Assembly: GCA_903928915.1 (NCBI GenBank)
Contig: CAIYSL010000139.1
Span: forward strand, 23,114 to 87,113
Reading direction: 5' to 3'
DNA length: 64,000 nt
Source: an uncultured Syntrophobacterales bacterium
GTDB taxonomy: Bacteria; Desulfobacterota; Syntrophia; Syntrophales; UBA5619
Of the stretch, positions 1-8,230 are shown one piece after another. Every line of letters begins with the position of its first letter. The stretch's first letter is position 1. The notes under the pieces were generated by a model, which saw only the letters and a program-made list of their open reading frames with translations, ran no database searches and was not told where the DNA came from. A program made the translations under genes and the position numbers.

Positions 1-105
1 CTGGAGGAAACGGCCCGCGCCCACCCCTCCGAATGGTTCCACTTCGAGCCGTTCCTGGGAGAGCAGACGTGCGGTAAGGAGGGGGAGAAGATTTCACCCG
101 GTTAG
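1..105 (+). CDS. C-terminal end of a LpxL/HtrB-like lysophospholipid acyltransferase (partial)
   Basis: The window opens inside a reading frame that ends with TAG at 103-105. The visible 34 residues include HPSEWFHFEPFL, which resembles the C-terminal HPEQWF(W/N)F signature of the lauroyl/myristoyl lipid A acyltransferase family (LpxL/HtrB and the related acyltransferases of aryl-polyene-type lipid clusters). These are inner-membrane enzymes that move acyl chains from acyl-ACP onto a lipid acceptor. The catalytic HX4D/E motif lies outside the window. The last ~15 residues (rich in Gly/Glu/Lys) do not look like the family and may be altered by the junction with the RelE-like remnant. The short acyl-CoA synthetase at 3192-4574 would fit a lipid-modification neighbourhood, but it is on the other strand. 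Confidence 0.55.
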   Translation: MEETARAHPSEWFHFEPFLGEQTCGKEGEKISPG

Positions 106-211
106 CCTTGGCAAGGGCCATTAGCCGGTCGTCCAACAGTTCATACAGGACCCGCCAGTCGCCGATCCTGAGGCGATAACCGTTGTCCCTCCCGCAGTTA
201 CCGGCGAACGG
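92..211 (-). pseudogene. RelE/ParE-type toxin C-terminal remnant
   Basis: Reading the minus strand from 211 to 92 gives about 40 codons containing GYRLRIGDWRVLYELLDD, the characteristic RelE/ParE-family core (GyyRLRvGdyRviYei). Upstream of it the same frame lies inside the 3' end of the GNAT gene and has no toxin N-terminus or start; downstream it runs on into unrelated sequence. No antitoxin is visible. I read it as a decayed toxin fragment left between the acyltransferase and GNAT genes. The match is by motif recognition only. Confidence 0.4.
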
Positions 212-1187
212 CCTGCTGATCGCTGCGTACGATTTCCGCAATGCGCTCGGCCCGGTCGGAGTAGAGCGCGATGGCCGCCCAGTCGGTTTCGCCGCAGAGC
301 TTCTGCATTAGCAGGCCGTCCCCGCCGTGCCAGCCCGGCAGCGCGCCGCCGAGGAAGAAGCCGCAGCCACGCAGGATATCCGCAGCCGCTGCTGCGAAGG
401 GCGAGGTGAGGGGCAGCCAGAGCTGGAAGACCTCGGCGCCTTTCCCGGCGGCCTCGTTCACGCGCTCGGCCGCAAAGGGTGCGAAGTCGGCGCCGATGCG
501 CTGAATCGCGATCCGGGCGACCTGGGCGGTGGGAAAGAGCTGCATTGCCCCCTCGGTCGCTCCTGCGTTCGGAAGCTCCCCGGCCGGTTCCGCGAACGAG
601 CGTTCGACCCCCATGCCGGCGTACAGGTACGCCAGCGGGTCGCGGTAGACCGGCGGCAGGTACAGTCTCCGCGGCGCCGGCTTGTGGCGGAAATATCCCA
701 GGAGCACGGAGACGCGGCCCCGGGCGCTCTGCTCCGCAGTATAGGCAGCCGCTGGCATCAGGTCCACCTCCAGGCCGGTCTCGATGTAGCCGAGTCGGTG
801 GCACATCTTCTGCAGGTGGAGGTGGTTGCAGACCGGTTCGCCGATGACCTCCTCGGCGCCGAAGCGCTCCGCGGCATCGACGATCGAATGCGTAAACACC
901 CGGAAGAAGACGCCCTGGCCGCGGCACTCCGCCCGCACCGCGCCGGCGGCGTTTTCGTACAGGCGGCTCGCGGGGTCCAGGAGCACGAGCGCGTCATGGC
1001 CGACGACCTCTCCCTCCGGCGTCCGCGCCACGCTGGAGAGGACGCGGCCCGCGGCGTTCTCTTCGCACAGGCGCTCCGGCCGGTAGTAGACGTCCACGGG
1101 GTAGCCCTCGCCGTACACCTGGCGAAACAGCCGGGCTACGCCCGGGGCGTCCTCGGGCTGGAAAAAATCGATTTCGATCTCCTGCAT
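198..1187 (-). CDS. GNAT-family N-acetyltransferase-like protein
   Basis: 329 residues. The N-terminal ~150 residues follow a GNAT layout: an early beta-alpha segment (FFQPEDAPGVARLFRQVYG), a central strand pair, and an acetyl-CoA-loop-like RAECRGQGVFFRVFTHSIV matching the R/Q-x-x-G-x-G/A pattern. The remaining ~180 residues could be a second, degenerate GNAT-like half. ATG at 1187 is preceded by AAAGGG. It lies downstream of an ATP-grasp gene on the same strand, a pairing that suggests a two-step modification of an amino acid, peptide or cell-wall precursor. A hairpin resembling a terminator separates the two, so it may have its own promoter. Substrate unknown. Confidence 0.7.
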   Translation of the reverse strand: MQEIEIDFFQPEDAPGVARLFRQVYGEGYPVDVYYRPERLCEENAAGRVLSSVARTPEGEVVGHDALVLLDPASRLYENAAGAVRAECRGQGVFFRVFTHSIVDAAERFGAEEVIGEPVCNHLHLQKMCHRLGYIETGLEVDLMPAAAYTAEQSARGRVSVLLGYFRHKPAPRRLYLPPVYRDPLAYLYAGMGVERSFAEPAGELPNAGATEGAMQLFPTAQVARIAIQRIGADFAPFAAERVNEAAGKGAEVFQLWLPLTSPFAAAAADILRGCGFFLGGALPGWHGGDGLLMQKLCGETDWAAIALYSDRAERIAEIVRSDQQAVRR

Positions 1188-1238
1188 CTTCTGACCCTTT
1201 CAATCGTCTGAACATACGGGATACATTCAATAACGCAA

Positions 1239-1260
1239 GAAAGCCCGGATCGGACCGGGC
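1239..1260 (-). terminator. Probable rho-independent terminator after the ATP-grasp gene
   Basis: Arms GCCCGG (1243-1248) and CCGGGC (1255-1260) form a 6-bp GC stem with a 6-nt loop. On the minus strand the stem is followed by TTTCTT. It sits 20 bases past the ATP-grasp stop codon. The stem is short and the T-run interrupted, so it may be leaky. Confidence 0.5.
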
Positions 1261-1279
1261 GGCGGGAAAAGCGGGGCCA

Positions 1280-2263
1280 TCAACCTTTGCGGTGGGCGGA
1301 ACAGGCGTTGAGGTCGGTTACGATCCGGCCCACGATCTCGGCATGGGAATAACCGGCGGCGGCGCCCGCCGCAACGATGCCGCTGTACTTCGTTATGCGG
1401 GGGTTTGCGTTTACCTCCAGCACATACACGTTTTCCTCCTGGTCGGTGCGCATGTCGATCCGCGCATACCCTCTGAGCCCGAAGGTGTGCCAGCAGTCGA
1501 GAACCGTTTTTCGCAGTGTGGTCCGCAGTTTTTCGCTCAGGTCGGACGGGAATACCCTCCGGCAGTTCTTGTACTGGAATGAACCCTCGACCCATTTGGC
1601 CTTGTAGCTGACTATCTTGTGGAGCCGGTCGGAATAATTCCGGAAGACCATTTCCGCCGGCGGCATCACCTCCGGCCCTGTGGGGCCGCTCAGGACGCCC
1701 ATGTGGAACTCTCTCCCGTCGACGAACTCCTCGATGAACCAGTGCGCGTCGTGCTTGCCGGCGAGCATCTCCGGCGGGGTGCCGTCAAAGGTGAATACCG
1801 ACTCCTCGGTGATCCCCAGGGATCCGTCTTCCCATACCGGTTTGAGGATGTACTTTTTCCCAGGGACGAGTCTGTCCGCCTCGGTCACCCGGCAGCCGCC
1901 GGCGACCGGAATGCCGTTGGTCTCCATGATCCGGCGCGCCAGGACCTTGCTGGCCGTGGCGAACACGGCCTCCAGCGGACACCCCGTGTAGGGGATGTGA
2001 TGGGCGTTGAGAAGGGCGGGTGCGAAGTACAGGATCTCGGCTTTGTTCCCGATCGATTCGACGAGATTGAAGACGTAATCGAACCCCTGACCGGCGATGC
2101 TCCCTATCTCGCGGACAAGGTCGTCCGTGATCCCCTGGAGCGAAACCCGGTGACCGATCTCCCGCAGGACCTCCCGGATGAAATGCACCTGGTCGAGGAC
2201 ATCGACCTCGTCGGGCAAGGCGTCGGCAGCCGGCTGATTGTAGATGATCAGGCAGTTCTTCAT
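1280..2263 (-). CDS. ATP-grasp family protein related to D-alanine-D-alanine ligase
   Basis: 327 residues. The N-terminus (KNCLIIYNQPAADALPDEVDVLDQV) and middle (IPYTGCPLEAVFATASKVLARRIMETNGIPV) follow the D-Ala-D-Ala ligase fold. The ATP-grasp core is visible: KKYILKPVWEDGSLGI (ATP-binding lysine and small loop), WFIEEFVDGREFHM, and near the C-terminus YARIDMRTDQEENVYVLEVNANP with the metal-binding D, E and N. Such enzymes join a carboxylate to an amine through an acyl-phosphate. A true ddl is present at 12365-13420, so this paralogue probably acts on another substrate, perhaps together with the GNAT gene downstream. Confidence 0.8.
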   Translation of the reverse strand: MKNCLIIYNQPAADALPDEVDVLDQVHFIREVLREIGHRVSLQGITDDLVREIGSIAGQGFDYVFNLVESIGNKAEILYFAPALLNAHHIPYTGCPLEAVFATASKVLARRIMETNGIPVAGGCRVTEADRLVPGKKYILKPVWEDGSLGITEESVFTFDGTPPEMLAGKHDAHWFIEEFVDGREFHMGVLSGPTGPEVMPPAEMVFRNYSDRLHKIVSYKAKWVEGSFQYKNCRRVFPSDLSEKLRTTLRKTVLDCWHTFGLRGYARIDMRTDQEENVYVLEVNANPRITKYSGIVAAGAAAGYSHAEIVGRIVTDLNACSAHRKG

Positions 2264-2332
2264 AGTCCTGTGGGTCTGCGGCGCTCCCTGGCAGTTTTCC
2301 TCGTCATCTCACTCAGCCCCCGGACGGAACGC

Positions 2333-3190
2333 CTACCGTTCCGCAGAAACGCTCGTTGCCGACTTCCAGAAGATCCAGGAGACCGCGATGCCGCTCAGCA
2401 CGGAATAGCGCGACTTGACCAGCGGGCTGTCCGCGAAGACCGAGCCGTGCAGAAAGTGGACCCGGACGAATCCGTTGATCAGCAGCGGTCCATACGCCCT
2501 GTTCAGACTGAGCGTAACCAGAGAGCCGCTGTACCCGCCGCCGGCGTCGTAGGCGCCGCGCGAGGCCGTGGCATAGGCGGGATCGACGGAATAGTAATAG
2601 CTGTTGTACCCGCCGTCGGCGAACAGCATGCCTGCCGACAGCCCCAGGTTCCAGCCGGTTCCGGGAATGACGTCGCCCTTGTCGAAGGACAGATGCGGGC
2701 TGAAGACCCACCCCTCGTGGCGGAGCGACCGGAAATCGGTGGAAAAGACGGCCCGCGCCGGCAGGGAGAGGTCCATCCGATACCGGTCCCCCCGGTTTTC
2801 CAGGAGCGTGACCTTCAGGGACGGCCCCACTTCGAAGGTCGGGTCGAGGTCGGGCATGCCGCGGCGGGCGTCGTTGTCCGAGCTCTTGACGGGCACCTGC
2901 CCGTACAGGCTGATGTCCAGAAGGGCCCGGTCGGTCTTGAAGATCCGTCCCGAGATCCTCTCCCGGTCGACCTGCAGGATGTCGCCGCGGTAGATGAAGT
3001 AGGGGTAGGGCAGCAGATACAGCCGGTTCTTGTCGGAGCCTCGGTAGTCGGGCAGCTGCAGAAACGCGAACCCGGCGCCCACCTCCCAGAGGGGTTTCTC
3101 CGCTGCGGCACGGGCGGATGCCGGTACGGCCGGGACGAGCGATACGAGCCCCAGCAGGAGCAGCCATCTCCAGCGGCGAGGGGTTCGCAT
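2333..3190 (-). CDS. MipA/OmpV family outer-membrane protein
   Basis: 285 residues with a signal peptide (MRTPRRWRWLLLLGLVSLVPAVPASARA). The mature part has alternating hydrophobic/aromatic beta-strands. WEVGAGFAFLQLPDYRGSDKN is the typical MipA/OmpV opening (G-x-G-x-x..P-x-Y-x-G-s), and DLDPTFEVGPSLKV, GWNLGLSAGMLFAD and a C-terminal strand are also present. The family forms beta-barrels that scaffold MltA/PBP complexes in E. coli or act as outer-membrane proteins of unclear role. It starts one base after the acyl-CoA synthetase stop, so the two are translationally linked. Confidence 0.82.
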   Translation of the reverse strand: MRTPRRWRWLLLLGLVSLVPAVPASARAAAEKPLWEVGAGFAFLQLPDYRGSDKNRLYLLPYPYFIYRGDILQVDRERISGRIFKTDRALLDISLYGQVPVKSSDNDARRGMPDLDPTFEVGPSLKVTLLENRGDRYRMDLSLPARAVFSTDFRSLRHEGWVFSPHLSFDKGDVIPGTGWNLGLSAGMLFADGGYNSYYYSVDPAYATASRGAYDAGGGYSGSLVTLSLNRAYGPLLINGFVRVHFLHGSVFADSPLVKSRYSVLSGIAVSWIFWKSATSVSAER

Positions 3191-3191
3191 G

Positions 3192-4574
3192 TCAGCCCTC
3201 CGCTCCGGGTGGCGTCCCCGGTCTTACCTGCCGGGGGAGGGCGAGGAGCCGGTCGACCTCTTGCCGGTCGATCTTCCCGTTCGGCAGGACCGGGAGGGCG
3301 TCGACGATTCGCAGCCGCCTCGGTCGGCCGGACGATTCATCCAGCGACCGGACGGCCGCCCGGAGGCTGCGGGCCGGCGCGTCGCTCACCACCAGGGCCC
3401 CAATCTCCACCTGCCGCGCCCGTTTCAGCGGGAGCGCCGCGACGTAGGCATCCCTGACGCCGGGGATCCGCCGGATCTTCTCCCCGACCTCCTCCAGGTC
3501 CACCCGTTTGCCGGCGATCTTGACGACGTGGTCCGCCCGGCCGGCCAGGGTAAACCGTCGTCCCCCCGCGTCCTCGGCGACGCGATCCGCCGTCAGGAAG
3601 AACCCTTCGGCGTCGCACGGCAGGTCCGGAGAGACGAAGGGCGAGCGGACGCAGAGATGGCCCGCGCGGATCTTCCAGTCGATGCAGCGAAAGGGCTCCC
3701 AGGATCCGTGCTCCCCCCCGGAGGTGCGGATCGCCATCCCCCCCGTCTCCGTCGACCCGTACACCTCGGTGATCGCCAGCCCCGTCTGCTCACGGAAGAA
3801 GGCGGCGTCCTCGGCGTCGAGCGGGGCCGCCGAGGAGAAGGCGAACCGGAGCGAATGCCGCCCGATACCGCAGGTCCTCAGTGCCCGGTAGTGGATCGGC
3901 ACGCCGACCAGCACGGTGGCTCGCTCCTCCTCGAGGGCGGTCAGGATCTCCTGGGGAAAGGTGCAGGTGCGGCCGAGCACCCGGGCCGCGGCGACAAAGG
4001 GGAGCAGGACCGAAAACAGGAGGCCGTAGATGTGCTGCGGCGGGACCGTGGGCAGGATCAGGTCGTTCGCCCCGACGGCGAAGGTCCGGCTGAGGTTGAG
4101 CGCCTCCCCGAAGAGGTTTGCGGGGGTCTTGGACCAGATCCGGGGTTTCCCCGTGGACCCGCCCGTGAACAGCGAGAGGAACGCCTCGTCGGGCGCGCGG
4201 ACGAATTCCGGCAGGCGTCCGGCCGGATTGCATTCCCGAAGCCCGATCACGGTCGTCCCCGGGGGCGGCTCGACGGCGGTATCCGCTAGGATCAGCCGGA
4301 AGGGGCGCACGTCCCGTACCTCGGCCAGGACCTGCGGGTGAAGGGCATGGGGCAGGATCACCGGCGGCGCGCCGGCCAGCGTCGCCAGCAGCGCGGCCAG
4401 GAGATGCGACCGCTCCGCGATGCAGAGGCACACCGGCTCGGCCGCGGGTACGTCCCGCCCGCTCAGACGCTCCCGGATTCCCGCCGCCAGGGCTTCGATC
4501 TCCCCGATCGTCGGTCCGGAGGGGCTGTAGCGGCCGTCGCTGTTCTCCAGCAGGGTGCGTATCGTTTCGAGCAT
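3192..4574 (-). CDS. AMP-dependent acyl-CoA/acyl-acid synthetase (short form)
   Basis: 460 residues of the ANL adenylating superfamily. Motifs: LFTGGSTGKPRIWSK (P-loop, ~190), EVYGSTETGGMA (A5, acyl/adenine binding), LTADRVAED and FTLAGRADHVVKIAGKRVDLEEVGE (A7/A8 hinge), and PNGKIDRQEV near the C-terminus with the catalytic lysine. The compact N-terminus resembles the acyl-CoA synthetases found beside acyltransferases and MipA-type proteins in aryl-polyene or related lipid clusters; the substrate is probably an aryl or fatty acid, but this is inferred. A strong promoter precedes it (4622-4650), and it leads a two-gene unit with the MipA/OmpV gene. Confidence 0.8.
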   Translation of the reverse strand: MLETIRTLLENSDGRYSPSGPTIGEIEALAAGIRERLSGRDVPAAEPVCLCIAERSHLLAALLATLAGAPPVILPHALHPQVLAEVRDVRPFRLILADTAVEPPPGTTVIGLRECNPAGRLPEFVRAPDEAFLSLFTGGSTGKPRIWSKTPANLFGEALNLSRTFAVGANDLILPTVPPQHIYGLLFSVLLPFVAAARVLGRTCTFPQEILTALEEERATVLVGVPIHYRALRTCGIGRHSLRFAFSSAAPLDAEDAAFFREQTGLAITEVYGSTETGGMAIRTSGGEHGSWEPFRCIDWKIRAGHLCVRSPFVSPDLPCDAEGFFLTADRVAEDAGGRRFTLAGRADHVVKIAGKRVDLEEVGEKIRRIPGVRDAYVAALPLKRARQVEIGALVVSDAPARSLRAAVRSLDESSGRPRRLRIVDALPVLPNGKIDRQEVDRLLALPRQVRPGTPPGAEG

Positions 4575-4621
4575 CTCAGTTCCTCGGAAGCCGGCAGGAC
4601 AAACGCACGTTTTGCCGGGGA

Positions 4622-4650
4622 AGGATACGAGGGACGGCCGCGGCTGTCAA
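4622..4650 (-). promoter_or_regulatory. Sigma-70-type promoter for the acyl-CoA synthetase unit
   Basis: On the minus strand TTGACA (4645-4650), a 17-base spacer and TATCCT (4622-4627). The -35 box overlaps the stop codon of the histidine kinase gene. The start codon of the synthetase is about 48 bases downstream of the -10. Confidence 0.7.
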
Positions 4651-6917
4651 CAAGTTTCTCTGTCCAGTTCCTGCCGCACGGCGAGGGCCAGTTGGTCGGC
4701 CGTGTAGGGCTTCTTCAGGTAGGCCCCCGCGCCCAGCCGCTGCGCCTCCTTTACCCGGTCGGTTTCCGAAAAGCCGCTGGTGATCAGGGCCTTCTGGCCG
4801 GGGGCGAGCGCGAGGATCTTCCGGTAGGTATCCAGTCCGTCCATCCCCGGCTCCATGATCATGTCCAGCAGCACGAGGTCGAAGCGGCGCTCGCCGACGG
4901 CGGCCACGGCTGCTTCGCCGCTGGCGGCCACGGCTGCGGTGTATCCCAGCCGGGCGAGCATTCGCCGGGCGAGGTCCCGCTGTTGGGCGATGTCGTCGAC
5001 GATCAGCACGGTCTCCCCGCGTCCGCGGACCTGCCCCAGGTCGACGGGGGCGTCGGAGAGTTCGACCTCCCGCCTCGTCGCGGGCAGGTAGATGGTGAAA
5101 CGGGTCCCCGTATCGCGGGCGCTCTCCACGTCGATGTACCCGTTGTGGTCCTTCACGGTTCCCCAGACCACGGCCATCCCCAGTCCCGTGCCGCTGCGCC
5201 CCATCGCCTTTTTCGTGTAGAAGGGCTCGAAGATCTTTTCCCGGTCCTCCGGAGCGATGCCGACCCCCGCATCCGCGATGGTCAGGACGACATAGTCCCC
5301 CTCCCGGATCTCGTCATACCCCCGGATCGGGCGGTCGACGTAGACGTTCCCGGTGCCGATGGAGATGACGCCGCCGAGGGGCATGGCCTCGGCAGCATTG
5401 GTCACGAGATTCATCACGGTCTTGACCAGGTGGACGGGCGAGCCGGAAACGTTCATCAACTCCGGGCTCAGCCGCGTTTCCACGCGGGCGCCGGGGTAGT
5501 AGGTCTGCAGCTTGTCGAATTCGGGGCTGCGGAGGTACTCTGCGACGATGCCGTTCAGGTTGAGGATCCTGCTGGCGGCAACCCCCCGCCGGGCCAGGGT
5601 GAGCAGGTCCTGCACGATCGCCGCCGCCTTCAGGCCGCTCTCCTTGATCGTCTGCACCGGTTCCCGCAGGGCGCTGTCGCCGGGCGGGAGCTGCATCAGC
5701 AGGAGATCGGGGTACCCTACGATCCCGGAGAGGATGTTGTTGAGGTCGTGGGCGACACCCCCCGCCAGGGTTCCCAGGGCCTCCATCTTCTCGGCGCGCG
5801 TGATCCGGGCCTCCAGCTGCCGCTGCGCCTCTTCGGTGCGCTTCAATTCGGTGATGTCGCGGACCGTTGTCAGCAGGGAGGCCTCCCCGCCGATGACGAT
5901 CGGAAAGGAGTACACCTCCACGTCCAGGGAGGAGCCGTCGTTGCGCAGGTCTCTGAGCCGGTAGAACCGCTCCGGGAGGGCGGGCCAGCTTTTCCGGCGG
6001 GCCGCCAGGATGTGCCGGTCCTCCGGATACAGGACGTTGATCGCGTCCATGCCGAGGACGTCCTCCTTCCGGGCATACCCGTGAATCTTCAGCCAGGCCG
6101 GGTTGACATCGACGATCTTCCCCGCGGTGGTCAGACTCATGCCGTCGAGCGAATCTTCAAAGAGCGTTCGGTACCGCGCTTCGGATCGGATGAGCCGCTC
6201 GATCAGCTGGTCCCGGTCGTGGACCGTCGTCTCGTATTCCTCGAGCAGGTCCCGCGCCGTCCAGCGGATGAACCGGTTGAGCAGCCCGCGGAGGAGCTGC
6301 TTGTGCAGGGGGGCGGGTCTCCAGGTGATCCGGAAGCGGCAGTGGTCGGCGCCGTCGACGACGCAGCACGGCTCCTCCGTCCGCACGTTCGTCACGCCGG
6401 TCAGTCGGGCGATCCCCGTGTAGATGCCCATGTTCCAGTGGCAGACGTTCTTGGTCACCCGGAAGCCCGGCCGGTACCGCAGTTCGAAGGACAGGGAGCC
6501 GTCGGTCGAATCGACCAGCCGGACGTCCTTGGTCTTGTTGAACCGGGCGTTTATCTTTGCCGCCTGCCGGGCCGTGCCGACGGGACCCAGCAGCCGGGCG
6601 GCGAAGAGCATGCGCCGGGAGAAGTTTTCCTGAACGGCGCCGATGCCCAGCTCGATCAGCGGATTCGGGGCGGCCACCACCTTGGAGACGTTTTCGAACA
6701 GGGCCAGGGAGAATTCGTTGGACACCCAGTAGGCGGGATCGGTCAGATGGGACTCCCGGACCGTATGGACCGCCGCGGGGTCGTATTTGTCGCGGATCAG
6801 GTACCGCGGATTGTCCGTCAGCCCCTCTAGGAGGCCGCGCACCCCCGGTTCGCCGTAGTGGTTCCTGATGTACGCGATCATCCCCTGCCAATTCTGACAG
6901 CAGATGTCCCGGTCCAT
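4647..6917 (-). CDS. Hybrid sensor histidine kinase (novel sensor - PAS - HisKA - HATPase - receiver)
   Basis: About 756 residues from ATG at 6917; the open frame continues further upstream into the HPP gene, so this start is a judgement. Order: an N-terminal ~200-residue cytosolic sensor with conserved-looking Cys/His (VCHWNMGIYTGIARLTG and EPCCVVDGADHCRF, reminiscent of V4R or heme-NO-binding-associated modules), a PAS domain (~245-350), a HisKA box GGVAHDLNNIL with phosphoacceptor His, an HATPase with NLVTNAAEAM, DAGVGI and GTGLGMAVV, and a C-terminal receiver with VLLDMIM phospho-Asp and a TSG..KKPY end. No membrane segment is seen. No output regulator is adjacent, so the receiver probably relays to a distant partner. 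Confidence 0.85.
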   Translation of the reverse strand: MDRDICCQNWQGMIAYIRNHYGEPGVRGLLEGLTDNPRYLIRDKYDPAAVHTVRESHLTDPAYWVSNEFSLALFENVSKVVAAPNPLIELGIGAVQENFSRRMLFAARLLGPVGTARQAAKINARFNKTKDVRLVDSTDGSLSFELRYRPGFRVTKNVCHWNMGIYTGIARLTGVTNVRTEEPCCVVDGADHCRFRITWRPAPLHKQLLRGLLNRFIRWTARDLLEEYETTVHDRDQLIERLIRSEARYRTLFEDSLDGMSLTTAGKIVDVNPAWLKIHGYARKEDVLGMDAINVLYPEDRHILAARRKSWPALPERFYRLRDLRNDGSSLDVEVYSFPIVIGGEASLLTTVRDITELKRTEEAQRQLEARITRAEKMEALGTLAGGVAHDLNNILSGIVGYPDLLLMQLPPGDSALREPVQTIKESGLKAAAIVQDLLTLARRGVAASRILNLNGIVAEYLRSPEFDKLQTYYPGARVETRLSPELMNVSGSPVHLVKTVMNLVTNAAEAMPLGGVISIGTGNVYVDRPIRGYDEIREGDYVVLTIADAGVGIAPEDREKIFEPFYTKKAMGRSGTGLGMAVVWGTVKDHNGYIDVESARDTGTRFTIYLPATRREVELSDAPVDLGQVRGRGETVLIVDDIAQQRDLARRMLARLGYTAAVAASGEAAVAAVGERRFDLVLLDMIMEPGMDGLDTYRKILALAPGQKALITSGFSETDRVKEAQRLGAGAYLKKPYTADQLALAVRQELDRETC

Positions 6918-6976
6918 CACGGCGGCGTGCGCGGCTTCTCCGCGGGGAGGGGATGGGGCGGTGTGCGGGGCAGGGG

Positions 6977-7522
6977 TCACATCCAGTACTCCGGGTACTT
7001 CCGGTGCGGCGAGAGGTTGTTGACCACGAGGGCGACCGCCAGCAGGACCAGCGCGCCCAGCCCCGCCGGGATCAGGGGATACAGGAACCCGAGGGCGTGC
7101 ACCTTCGGCCCGCCGATCACGGCGATCAGCGCCGTCGCCCCGCCGGGGGGGTGGACGGTCTTCGTCGCCAGCATCGCCGCGATGGCAAGCGATACCGCGA
7201 GGGAGGCCGCCAGCCAGGGGGTCTGGCCGAAAAACTGAAAGCAGGCCACCCCCACGAGCCCGGAGATGACATGACCGCCCACCAGGTTTCGCGGCTGCGC
7301 GAAGGGGCTCCTGATCGCGCCGTACACCAGGACTGCCGATGCCCCCAGCGGCCCCACCATCAGCGTCAGGTCCCGGGGTTCGAAATAGTGCAGCGAGAGA
7401 TACCCGCAGAGGCAGATCGCCAGCGTCGAGCCGGCGAAGGCCCACAGCACCTCTGCGATGCCCACTCCCGGGGGGCTCTTCGCCCCGCCCTTCATCTTTG
7501 CCAGGTAGCCACGAACCGTCAT
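6977..7522 (-). CDS. HPP family integral membrane protein
   Basis: 181 residues with four predicted hydrophobic segments and the family signature TVHPPGGATAL (~residue 122). HPP proteins are inner-membrane proteins; plant and cyanobacterial members are implicated in nitrite transport, but the bacterial role is generally unknown. Its ATG overlaps the stop of the CBS-domain gene by four bases (7519-7522), which indicates translational coupling, and CBS domains are often fused to HPP proteins. The CBS protein is therefore probably its nucleotide-sensing regulatory partner. Confidence 0.85.
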   Translation of the reverse strand: MTVRGYLAKMKGGAKSPPGVGIAEVLWAFAGSTLAICLCGYLSLHYFEPRDLTLMVGPLGASAVLVYGAIRSPFAQPRNLVGGHVISGLVGVACFQFFGQTPWLAASLAVSLAIAAMLATKTVHPPGGATALIAVIGGPKVHALGFLYPLIPAGLGALVLLAVALVVNNLSPHRKYPEYWM

Positions 7523-8103
7523 GCCGCCCCGATTGCCCGGACGATGTCCGCCCGGGAGATGATGCCGATCAGCCTGCCTGCGCCGTCCACCACCGGGAGG
7601 CTCTTGATCCGCTTTTCGTCGAGCCTCGCGGCCGCGTCCCGGATGTCCGCGTCGGGTCCGGTCGTTATGGCCGGCGAACTCATCGCGTCCCGGAGCCGCC
7701 CGCCTTCCTGCGGCCGGGGAAGCGGTTCGCCGAGGATCTGGCGGACGATGTCCTTGAAGGTGCGCTCCCGGCGCATACCCGCCATCGACAGGACATCCGC
7801 CTCCGTGACCACGCCGACGACCCGGTTGCCTTCATCCACTACCGGCAGGCCGCTGATCCGGTGCTCCGAAAGGAGGTTCGTCACCGTGGCGAAGTCCGCA
7901 TCGGCCGTCACCGTGACGACGTCTTTGGTCATCACGTCGCGGACGAAGATCCGGGGGGCGGTCCGCCGCGCCGCATGCCGGAGCGCGATCGCATAGATCC
8001 GCTTCAGGTCGTCCTCGGTGACGTCCACGTAGCCCTTCAGCTCCTTCAGGGCCGCCCGCAGGTCCTCAGCGGAGATCTCGCATCGCTGCAGTTCTTCGTC
8101 CAT
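7519..8103 (-). CDS. CBS-domain pair protein
   Basis: 194 residues: a ~55-residue N-terminal helical segment and then two CBS motifs. CBS1 has VRDVMTKDVVTVTADADFATV..ISGLPVVDEGNRVVGVVTEADVL; CBS2 has AMSSPAITTGPDADIRDAA..IKSLPVVDGAGRLIGIISRADIV. Bateman modules bind adenine nucleotides. The gene overlaps the HPP gene and shares a promoter with it, so it likely senses energy charge for the membrane partner. ATG at 8103. Confidence 0.85.
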   Translation of the reverse strand: MDEELQRCEISAEDLRAALKELKGYVDVTEDDLKRIYAIALRHAARRTAPRIFVRDVMTKDVVTVTADADFATVTNLLSEHRISGLPVVDEGNRVVGVVTEADVLSMAGMRRERTFKDIVRQILGEPLPRPQEGGRLRDAMSSPAITTGPDADIRDAAARLDEKRIKSLPVVDGAGRLIGIISRADIVRAIGAA

Positions 8104-8201
8104 GCGATTCGTGCCTCGCCTGCCCCCCCGTTATCCTTCCCGTTCCCCCGGTCTCCGGCCGGATCGGGGTTTCCGTGTGCGTCCGGCTGAGCGCCTGTCA
8201 A

Positions 8202-8230
8202 ACGATACGAGGAACCGTCTCGTCTGTCAA
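8202..8230 (-). promoter_or_regulatory. Sigma-70-type promoter for the CBS-HPP unit
   Basis: Minus strand TTGACA (8225-8230), 17-base spacer, TATCGT (8202-8207), about 100 bases ahead of the CBS gene. The -35 lies over the 3' end of the metallo-hydrolase gene. Confidence 0.65.

Noticed and set aside
1619..3457. 612-codon plus-strand reading frame
   Set aside because: Antisense shadow of the ATP-grasp, MipA/OmpV and synthetase genes; composition is Arg/Gly/Pro-rich with no domain.
4338..6830. 830-codon plus-strand reading frame
   Set aside because: Shadow of the histidine kinase; the minus strand has clear domain order and motifs.
6918..7445. N-terminal extension of the histidine kinase frame
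   Set aside because: It lies inside the HPP gene in another frame and shows no domain; ATG 6917 fits the sensor start.
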